Positions 57,401 to 64,000 of a stretch of DNA of 64,000 bases are shown here, piece by piece. Made by a program: the position numbers and the translations under genes. Within the stretch, counting starts at the first letter, position 1. The number at the start of each line of letters is the position of its first letter. This stretch comes from Chionoecetes opilio (Eukaryota; Arthropoda; Malacostraca; Decapoda; Majidae), in assembly GCA_016584305.1 (NCBI GenBank), contig JACEEZ010003598.1:595001-659000 (forward strand), in the 5' to 3' direction. The notes below the pieces were generated by a model that was not told the DNA's origin, did no database searches, and worked only from the letters and a program-made list of their open reading frames with translations.

Positions 57401-58071
57401 TAATATAACTCCTAGTCCCCGGGGAGGCTCCTCGGCGGCATTCATGTCCTCCTCCAGCTGAGCCAAAAGAGCCATAATACAATCTCGCTTCTGTTCCTTC
57501 TCGCCTCTCAGCCGATCACTCTGCCTCTCCGCCCTCTTCTATTTCTTCGACATTTTAGGATCTATCAGGTGGTGTTTTTCTTTGCTAGTTGACTGACGGG
57601 AACCTGGCTTACAAAATGAGACAAATACACCATGCTCGCAATTGAGTTCCGGAGATTGATCTTGAAATCTGTTGACGATCTCAGACTCTTCCTCAGGAGC
57701 TCCGTGCCCCTGGGCAGCTTTTCCTTCTTGCTTCTTGTCCTGCTCAACTTTGGCGTTAAGCGCCTTATCCTGTTCTCGCTTCGCCTTCATCTTCTGCTGT
57801 TTAATCAATGCACGGATTGATTTTCTTTGCTTGCCTCTTATTTGAGGGAAACACTTCTCACAGTCTGAAACAAACGAGCAATGCTCGCAATCCAGCTTCA
57901 TGCTTTCTTCCTTACCCCCGAGCAGCTCCTGCCACGCGGGGGGTTACGGCCAGAGGCTGACGTCTCAGGGCCTGGCCGTCCCGCCACTCGAGGACCGTTG
58001 GGGGTGGTCATAGGGGGTCAGGGGCGGATCAGCACTGACGCTGATCACTAAGTCTCATCTAAAAAGGGCTN
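57401..58071 (-). mobile_element. Inverted partial ZR module, copy D
   Basis: Minus-strand copy of 54,350-55,020. It ends exactly within CGGGGACTAGGAGTT, where the ZR sequence passes into the splice-like segment, so the rest of module 2 and the satellite are missing. The opposite end meets the N at 58,072. Confidence 0.8.
57539..57901 (-). CDS. ZR protein module 1, copy D (120 aa)
   Basis: Encodes the same 120 residues as 54,526-54,888, without a change, including the intact first cysteine motif and the degenerate second one. The TAG (57,539-57,541 on the plus strand as CTA) is also present. After it the frame continues through the start of module 2 and into the splice-like segment before a stop. 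Function unknown; the identity with copy C argues for a recent duplication or an assembly foldback. Confidence 0.5.
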   Translation of the reverse strand: MKLDCEHCSFVSDCEKCFPQIRGKQRKSIRALIKQQKMKAKREQDKALNAKVEQDKKQEGKAAQGHGAPEEESEIVNRFQDQSPELNCEHGVFVSFCKPGSRQSTSKEKHHLIDPKMSKK

Positions 58072-58072
58072 G
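58072..58072. other. Single N (assembly gap or ambiguous base)
   Basis: One undetermined base, between the inverted ZR copy D and a GT tract. It marks a possible join of unlinked sequence. Confidence 0.95.
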
Positions 58073-58117
58073 TTTGTGTGTGTGTGAGTGTGTGTGTGTG
58101 TGTGTGTGGTGTGGTGT

Positions 58118-58157
<40 letters not shown>

Positions 58158-58172
58158 TGTGTGTGAATGGAA
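58073..58172. repeat. (GT)n tract
   Basis: GT repeat before the (ATTGA)n LINE tail. Confidence 0.95.
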
Positions 58173-58800
58173 TTGAATTGAATTGAATTGAATAAGGTTT
58201 ATTACTCAGACTTCAACAAAAGTATGGAGCACAGCTCCTTAATTGCCAACAAGTCATTATCCATATCAAACAACATAATACATCTTACAGATACATAACA
58301 GCATATTTTCATCTGAACATTTTAAATATTACATCCAGGAAATATACTATCCTATTTAATGTGTTAACATTATTACTCTGCATTAATGTAATAAATTTTT
58401 CTCTGCTTGGTTTAATCCAGAAATACTCTGGGATATAGTCATGCCTGAGCTGACTTATTGCCTGATTATTACATTCTAAGACAACATGGTATTCATCCCC
58501 TAGATCTGCACCATCACATTTATCACAAAGGCTTTCCTCTCTGGGCACATTTTGGTATCTTCCTGCTGTTACTGGCAGTCTATTATTGTTTGTCCTAAGT
58601 TTAGCAAAAACAATTCGTGATTTGGTCTTCAATTTAGTTAAATACTCCTCTCTGCCAAATATACACTTAAAAGATACATAGTTACTACAAACAGACTTTG
58701 TCATAAGATTTATATACCAAAGAGTAATCCATTGATCTTTAAGCCTTTGTTTCACAGTTCTTGCCAACCCTACTGGGTTAGTCACTTCCTGGTTCCTGGT
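58173..58800 (-). mobile_element. Antisense LINE 3' end, uninterrupted copy (unit 4)
   Basis: Near-identical to 35,205-35,825. Its (ATTGA)n tail runs directly into ATAAGGTTTATTACTCAG, giving the empty site for the 7.1-kb element, and it keeps TGTTACTGGCAG, the empty site for the LINE. Confidence 0.82.
58309..58785 (-). CDS. C-terminal part of a LINE reverse-transcriptase polyprotein, copy 2
   Basis: Open frame of 158 residues, differing from 35,327-35,803 by a few substitutions (for example FWIKPSREK against FWTRPSREK). It includes the Cys/His cluster CDKCDGADLGDEYHVVLEC. Only the C-terminal tail of ORF2 remains; endonuclease and polymerase domains are absent. Confidence 0.78.
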   Translation of the reverse strand: MTNPVGLARTVKQRLKDQWITLWYINLMTKSVCSNYVSFKCIFGREEYLTKLKTKSRIVFAKLRTNNNRLPVTAGRYQNVPREESLCDKCDGADLGDEYHVVLECNNQAISQLRHDYIPEYFWIKPSREKFITLMQSNNVNTLNRIVYFLDVIFKMFR

Positions 58801-58835
58801 GTGACTGTGTGTCTGTGTGTATGTGTGTGTGTGTG

Positions 58836-58885
<50 letters not shown>

Positions 58886-58902
58886 GTGTGTGTTTGCGTG
58901 TG
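58801..58902. repeat. (GT)n tract
   Basis: GT repeat between the two tandem antisense LINE pieces. Confidence 0.95.
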
Positions 58903-59310
58903 TGAATTGAATTGAATTGAATTGAATTGAATAAGGTTTATTACTCAGACTTCAACAGAAGTATGGATCACAGCTCCTTAATTGCCAACAAGTCATTATC
59001 CATATCAAACAACATAATACATCTTACAGATACATAACAGCATATTTTCATCTGAACATTTTAAATATTACATCCAGGAAATATACTATCCTATTTAATG
59101 TGTTAACATTATTAGTCTGCATTAATGTAATAAATTTTTCTCTGCTTGGTCTAGTCCAGAAATACTCTGGGATATAGTCATGCCTGAGCTGACTTATTGC
59201 CTGATTATTACACTCTAAGACAACAATGTATTCATCCCCTAGATCTGCACCATCACATTTATCACAAAGGCTTTCCTCTCTGGGCACATTTTGGTATCTT
59301 CCTGCTGTTA
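58903..59310 (-). mobile_element. Antisense LINE 3' end, interrupted copy (unit 4)
   Basis: (ATTGA)n tail, 3' UTR and the last 79 residues of the reverse-transcriptase C-terminus (59,048-59,287). Cut at TGTTA (59,306-59,310) by LINE copy 4. Confidence 0.8.
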
Positions 59311-59505
59311 GTCAGTTCGTCTGTCGCCACCGTCTAGTCAACACGCACCCTCTCTGGCTCCTACTCTTGGATTACCATTGCTGACAAGCAAAATAACACC
59401 AAACCTCTAAGATAATCCTGCACCAGGTGTTAACATTGTGACAGTGCTGTAAGAACAACGTAGATTGTTGTTACAAGAAATTATTCCTACGAACAGACTG
59501 AAAAT

Positions 59506-60276
59506 ATGGATCGGGCAAACGAGCGAACGACCTGTGATGACGAAAGTGAGCTGAATCAACTTATTGAATCGCTGTCCGAAGAATCAAAATCACTAGTGAA
59601 AGTGCTATCACTAATAATATCTGTTCAACTGACTGATAAACTTTCCAGTGTAATATCAGAACTGAAGGAAAAAGACAAGCAAATTATTAATCTAGCAAGT
59701 GAAATGAACAACCTAAAGGACAAAGTATGTGACCTGGAAACAAGACTCGATAGTGTCGACCAATACGAACGTGGTGACACAGTCATCTTCAGTGGCCCCT
59801 CACTACCAGCAGAAACTCACATGGAACACACAGCTAGTGTAGTGGTGAACACAATAAAGGACAAATTAAAGATAAACATCAAAGAATCTGATATCAGTGT
59901 CACACATAGGCTTGATCCACAAAAACAGGAACGAAACAGGCCAATCATCGTTAACCTTATGAACAGAACCCTCAAACAAGATCTCATTGGTGCATGCATA
60001 CAACTGAAACCACAACTGTACATAAACGAAAGCCTAACTCCTACTCGCAAAAACTTGTTCAACACTATTCTCAACATCAGAAGACAACATAAAGCAAAAT
60101 TTCATCAGTGTTACACAAAAGACGGAACAATAATCATCAAGCTACGAAACTCCACCCTAAAACACTCAATATTTAATGATAAATCACTGATGTCCTTCCT
60201 GGAGAAATACCCACAAATGATGGACACCTACCAGCAAAGTGTATCCCAGGCCAATTCAGCTACAGATAACAAGTGA
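59506..60276 (+). CDS. LINE ORF1 protein, intact (256 aa)
   Basis: ORF1 protein of a CR1/L2-group LINE. The start ATG (MDRANERTTC) is shared with copy 2 and follows a 195-base leader. An acidic N-terminus is followed by a coiled coil at about residues 35-85, an RRM-like segment beginning DTVIFSGPSLP (about 91-150) and a C-terminal domain with NRPIIVNLMNRTLKQDLI, LYINESLTPTRKNLF and KDGTIIIKLRN (about 147-225). It ends SVSQANSATDNK and TGA. This layout matches LINE ORF1 proteins that trimerise and bind element RNA. A Gly replaces the Arg of YERRD seen in copy 2. The reading frame is complete, suggesting the family was recently active. Confidence 0.9.
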   Translation: MDRANERTTCDDESELNQLIESLSEESKSLVKVLSLIISVQLTDKLSSVISELKEKDKQIINLASEMNNLKDKVCDLETRLDSVDQYERGDTVIFSGPSLPAETHMEHTASVVVNTIKDKLKINIKESDISVTHRLDPQKQERNRPIIVNLMNRTLKQDLIGACIQLKPQLYINESLTPTRKNLFNTILNIRRQHKAKFHQCYTKDGTIIIKLRNSTLKHSIFNDKSLMSFLEKYPQMMDTYQQSVSQANSATDNK

Positions 60277-60309
60277 AACATAGATGACACCACACACAAA
60301 CGCTTCTAC

Positions 60310-60735
60310 CATTGCTACTGACTACCTTCGCTACCATTATTAGTGTCGTCTCTGTCATCTACTGTTATCATAGATGATACTGCTACCAGCGTTACCTCTA
60401 TTACTATTACTCTACTACCATCGCTACTACTGCTTTTGCTGACATCTATATCATTACTATTGTTTCCGTTGTTATCATCGCTACCACTACCACAACTACT
60501 GGTAATGTACTATCATCACTACTACTGTTACTATTGTCATCGCTACCACTACCACTACTACTGCTAATGTACTACCATCACTACTACTGTTACTGTTATC
60601 ATCGCTACCACTACTACTGTACTACCATCACTACTACTGTTAATGTTATCATCGCTACCACTACTACTGTACTACCATCACTACTACTATAAATTGTTAT
60701 CATCGCTACCACTACTATTGTACTACCATCACCAC
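60310..60735. repeat. ACT-rich array, start (LINE copy 4)
   Basis: Units with ATCATCGCTACCACTACTAC; period about 50 (motif at 60,601 and 60,651). Ends at the LTR boundary. Confidence 0.92.
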
Positions 60736-61097
60736 TGTTGGATTTGCAAATTAAAATTAAGATGCATTTTTGAGACCCCCTGTAATGGGGCGAACAAGGG
60801 TATGATATTTCTGATATATTGGCTTATTGTTATTGTAATATTTATCAGTTTTGTTAAATTTGTAGTTAATGTAATTATATTTCGCCACGTCAGTATTAGA
60901 CGTCACGACGCCAAAGTGACGACTCACGACTGTCCACGTCATCGAAGCGACGTCAGCTGTTGTTAATTGTCAGAAATAAATGTTGTTGACTCTGAGCTCT
61001 CGTTCCATCTACACGTCCCTCTCCCGATCCGCCTGCCCGTCAATTTGGCAAGCCGGTTGTTGGCCCGCTACACCATATGTCTAGTTGGGACTTAACA
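60736..61097 (+). repeat. 5' LTR of the BEL/Pao element
   Basis: Starts TGTTGGATTTGC and ends GGGACTTAACA, giving the TG...CA (TGTT...AACA) termini expected of an LTR. AATAAA lies near 60,976, suitable as polyadenylation signal. The left boundary is where ACT repeats stop. The 3' LTR is outside the window, so the limits are inferred. Confidence 0.8.
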
Positions 61098-61099
61098 AA

Positions 61100-61118
61100 T
61101 GGTGCCCAGACCCGGGAA
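61100..61118 (+). promoter_or_regulatory. Primer-binding site (tRNA primer)
   Basis: TGGTGCCCAGACCCGGGAA begins two bases after the LTR. TGG followed by a tRNA 3'-end complement is the expected signature; the tRNA species was not determined. Confidence 0.75.
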
Positions 61119-61150
61119 ATAAGAACAAGCAAGATAGTTCCCAATCCGGC

Positions 61151-61483
61151 ATGATGACAGACGAGGATATTAAAAGGCTGGAAAGGAGGAGAGCGGCAGC
61201 GAAAGGATGGGTCACCCGCAGCGCCACGTCATTGACAACACGGTGTGAGCAGTCTGCAGTGACTACGATGGAGCTTGAGGACGCCATAAGTGAATTTGAT
61301 CGGCGCCTTGCTGCCTCGGACGACGCTCAGACGGCCGTTGAGATGGAGATTAGCGAACCTGAAAAGCTGGAGGAGGACATAGAAGCCGCCGACCTGTTTC
61401 GCCGCCGCGCAAGAATTCCAAGAGTAAAAGCAGCGCTAAGGTTGAACGAGTTGTTGGACCAAACAAGCCAGCGGGTGAGTTAA
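61151..61483 (+). pseudogene. BEL/Pao gag, N-terminal part
   Basis: Structural polyprotein start at ATG 61,151 (MMTDEDIKRLERRRAAAK), the first sensible start after the primer-binding site. It has a charged helical N-terminus (TMELEDAISEFDRR, KLEEDIEAADLFRRRAR) like BEL/Pao gag. The frame stops at TAA (61,481-61,483), before the conserved gag core, which resumes in another frame at about 61,545. It is therefore interrupted by an indel or stop. Confidence 0.75.
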
Positions 61484-61544
61484 AACAAAGTATAAGTGGA
61501 TCTGTTGATTCAGTGAGGGGTAACGTTAACTTACACGTATTGAG

Positions 61545-61796
61545 TTACCAAAGTTCAGTGGTAACGTGCTTGAGTGGCAGTCCTACTGGGAGCAGTTCAG
61601 GGCATTAGTGGGCGAGTCTAATATACCAGCAGTAAGCAAGTTTGGTTACCTTCGCTTTTCACTAGAGGGTGAAGCTAAGAGGCCGCTGCAAGGTTTGACT
61701 CTCACTGCTGCAAACTTTCCCGTCGCCTGTAATATGTTAGAGGAACGATTTGGAAACCTGAACGTATTGTTTTTGCCCACATACAGGCGCTGTTGA
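61545..61796 (+). pseudogene. BEL/Pao gag core (DUF1759-like), fragment
   Basis: Reads LEWQSYWEQFRALVGES, KFGYLRFSLEGEAKRPLQGL and LTAANFPVACNMLEERFGN, the hallmark of the DUF1759 gag core. The frame is lost at about 61,790 and continues in another frame (ISLPPKSSGSKYTALLW) up to about 62,100 with further shifts. Confidence 0.85.
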
Positions 61797-62110
61797 ACAT
61801 CAGTCTGCCTCCTAAGTCTTCTGGTTCTAAGTATACTGCTTTACTGTGGATATTGCAAGACCAACTTAACTCGCAATGTCCGCAGTTTGGAAGCCTTGGG
61901 AGTGAAAGGTGATCAGTATGGTATTGTGCTAACCCCTGTTATTTTGTCTCGTTTACCACATGATATTCGCATGAGTGGTCTAGGGAGGGTTTAGGCCACG
62001 AAAGTGATCTGACCTGGCTGATGAACTTCCTTAAAAGAGAAAATAGAACGGAGGGATCGGTCTGACTCCTACAAGGAAAACTGCCGTGGTGAGAGTCTCG
62101 TAGTGGCCCT

Positions 62111-62749
62111 TTGGCGTCTGAGAAGAAGAAAGTGCTCCATGGTACGGCCTCTGCCCTTGTAACCTCTTCAACAGCAGGTATGAGAAGGTGTGGGTTTTGT
62201 GGTAAGCCTCATTTAAGTGAAACTTGTACAAGTGTGGTTAACCTTACTCACGCCGAACTTGAAGAGAAAGTTTACATGTCAGACTTGTGTTTCAGATGCT
62301 TGGGTAAGGGTCACATTTCAAAGGGTTGTAAGGCTAAGTGTGGTAAGTGCGGAGGAAGACACAACATCCTCTTTTGTTTTAAGAAAATACCTAGAGAACC
62401 TGGTAACAGGAAGGTATGTGAAGAGTCTACACAACCTGGTAGAGAGAGTGTAATAGTAAGTGTTGAGGCTAACACACACCCCACACCAGTGAGCCATGTA
62501 GGTGTAGCGCTCTGTAAGTTTGAGAAGAGTCGTAAAACTTTAACCCATACCTGTTGTGTTTTACAGACTGCTAAAGTGAATGTATGCAATAGCAAGGGTG
62601 AAATTGTTCAAGCAACTGTACTTTTTGACACTGGTTCTGACAGATCATATGTTTCAAGTTCCTTGGTTAAGAAAGTAAAGCCTAACTGGATGTGCTCTGA
62701 ACCTGTAACATACTCTGCTTTGGTAACAGTTTATCTAAAAGCCATGTAA
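62111..62749 (+). pseudogene. BEL/Pao zinc knuckles and aspartic protease
   Basis: Contains three zinc knuckles: CGFCGKPHLSETC, CFRCLGKGHISKGC (C-x2-C-x4-H-x4-C) and CGKCGGRHNILFC. The retroviral-type aspartic protease follows, with catalytic LFDTGSDRSYVSSSL (Asp-Thr-Gly at 62,627-62,635). The protease frame ends at 62,749, about 60 residues past the catalytic site; its remainder (TVDILVGIDSYWNYM near 62,923) is in another frame. The protein would bind genomic RNA and process the polyprotein. Confidence 0.88.
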
Positions 62750-62753
62750 GTAA

Positions 62754-63068
62754 TTGTATGACTTAAGACTTGAGGATTGTAAGGGTGTTATACATTTCTT
62801 TAGTTGCTATGGAAATCCCCTACTATTTGTGCTCCTTAGTGCGACCAGTGTACCTAAAGACAAGCTCAGGGGCTATGAATCCTTACATTTGGCTGATGAC
62901 TATTTACACAACCGTCACTTTACAGTAGATATTCTAGTTGGGATTGACTCTTACTGGAATTACATGCTTCCTAACCAGATATGCAAATTGAAGAGTTGGT
63001 GGCCAGGAGTCTGTCTTTGGATGGGTGTTTGTCTGGTTCGTGGAGTTCCCGTAATCAGCAGCGAGTAA
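62754..63068 (+). pseudogene. BEL/Pao protease end and linker
   Basis: Holds the typical end of the BEL/Pao protease region (VDILVGIDSYWNYM) preceded by a less conserved stretch. The frame then drifts away from the expected linker at about 62,985. Confidence 0.7.
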
Positions 63069-63156
63069 ATACGCAGCTCCTGAATGTGAATGGTGTGTCC
63101 GAGCCTGAGTTGAAAAATTTCTGGGATTTAGAATCAGTGGATAAAAGCTAAGGAGA

Positions 63157-64000
63157 ATGTTATGGAAACAAGTGCCTTTAAACAATGTTCAACAAAAGTT
63201 CAATGAGAGTATAAAATTTGTAAATGGCAAGTATGAGGTTGCATTGCCCTGGAAGTCTGATAAGTCTAGATCTCAACTACTGAATAATGTAAAGATAGCG
63301 GAAAAACGGTTGCATCACCTATGTCATAAGTTTCAGAAGGAGCCGCACCTGAAGGCAGAATACGATGCTGTACTCAGGAATACGAGGAGGAGGGAATCTG
63401 TGAGGAAGTCCCACCTTCTGAACTGAAAAGTGTTCATCCCACTTACTACCTTCCTCACCGTCCGGTTGTGCGCGAGAGCCGCTCGTCCACCAAAGTAAAG
63501 GCCAGTATTTGATGCTTCCGCAGTCAGCTATAACGGTTTGTCGTTGAATGACTGTTTGGATACTGGTCCATCTCTTAATCCTGACCTTGTAGAAACAATC
63601 TTGAGATTTAGGAGATGGCAAGTAGCATTCACGGCAGATATTACTAAGGCATTTCTGCAAATCAGTGTGCGCGAGGAAAATAGGATGTACATAGATTCCT
63701 TTGGGAGTGCGAGAATAACGTACGTACGAGAGATTCACTCGTGTGCTTTCGGTAACAAAAGTAGTCCTTTCTTGCTTAATGCCACCATAAAGTATCATCT
63801 AGATTCTTGTTCTGCCTCGGAGGTTGTGAATGAATTGAAAGATAATTGTATGTGGATGATTGGTTGTCTGGTGCTGATAATGTTGCAGAAGGTAAAGCTA
63901 AGTTCACTGAGGCATGTACTATCTTTGCTAAGGCTGGAATGACTTTGACTAAATGGACGTCTAAACAGTAAGAAAAATGATGGAAGAGTTTGATCAGGAT
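63157..64000 (+). pseudogene. BEL/Pao reverse transcriptase, frameshifted and truncated by the window
   Basis: Frame pieces show the N-terminal RT region (KYEVALPWKSDKSRSQLLNN at 63,225-63,285), the block SLNDCLDTGPSLNPDL and VAFTADITKAFLQISV (about 63,541-63,672), then FGNKSSPFLLNATIKYHL (63,751-63,804). The catalytic YVDD is encoded at 63,849-63,860 but in a different frame from the block before it. At least three frameshifts separate these parts. Polymerase activity would require all of them in one frame. Confidence 0.87.

Larger units (their letters stand above)
59311..60735 (+). mobile_element. CR1/L2-like LINE, copy 4 (5' part, intact ORF1)
   Basis: Starts GTCAGTTCGTCTGTCGCC. It carries the best ORF1 and the first 400 bases of the ACT array, and is then interrupted by the BEL/Pao element at 60,736. 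Confidence 0.85.
60736..64000 (+). mobile_element. BEL/Pao LTR retrotransposon (runs off the window)
   Basis: A plus-strand element with, in order, 5' LTR, primer-binding site, gag, zinc knuckles, aspartic protease and reverse transcriptase. The domain sequences are of BEL/Pao type. The coding region is broken into several frames, and RNase H, integrase and the 3' LTR would lie beyond 64,000. It is inserted in the ACT array of LINE copy 4, so it is younger than that LINE. Confidence 0.92.

Overview
The window looks like nuclear DNA of an arthropod, most likely a decapod crustacean. It carries very dense (CA/GT)n and (CT/GA)n microsatellites, CR1/L2-type LINEs, a BEL/Pao LTR element and (TTAGG)-type repeats, the arthropod telomere motif. 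Nothing in it has prokaryotic gene organisation. The species assignment is inference. I recognise no ordinary single-copy host gene; the only host-like coding match is a diverged beta-tubulin fragment inside a transposon.

Layout. 1-5.5 kb holds simple repeats and a 42-bp minisatellite. From 5.5 to 60.7 kb one composite unit recurs in the same order: (GA)n; a 75-80 aa ORF; a tRNA-derived SINE flanked by (CA)n; 42-bp and 66-bp minisatellites; an unrecognised ORF with C-x2-C-x5-C-x2-C motifs ('zinc-ribbon-like', ZR); a 53-bp satellite; a short segment rich in splice-like signals; (GT)n; and an antisense LINE 3' end interrupted by a full plus-strand LINE (ORF1, ACT-rich array, ORF2). Then come (GT)n, (CAA)n, a conserved 350-bp segment and (CA)n leading into the next unit. 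ZR copies lie at about 5.5 (A), 22.4 (B) and 51.7 kb (C), with an inverted partial copy D at 57.4-58.07 kb.

Two insertions break the pattern. A 7.1-kb element at 28,090-35,204 has about 160-bp terminal inverted repeats, candidate ATTGAAT target duplications and a paralogous empty site near 58.2 kb. It contains 1.4-kb direct repeats, a beta-tubulin-like ORF, nested palindromes and a TTAGG-like tract. At 60,736 a BEL/Pao retrotransposon (LTR, PBS, gag with zinc knuckles, protease, reverse transcriptase) enters the ACT array and runs off the window end.

Sequence quality is uneven. Copy A (5.5-14 kb), the GC-rich block 37.8-43.1 kb and LINE copy 3 (43.1-51 kb) show stretched homopolymers and small insertions typical of unpolished long reads, and a single N lies at 58,072. 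Many frameshifts are therefore probably sequencing errors rather than decay. Copies C and D and the 58-60 kb LINE pieces look cleanest and were used as reference.
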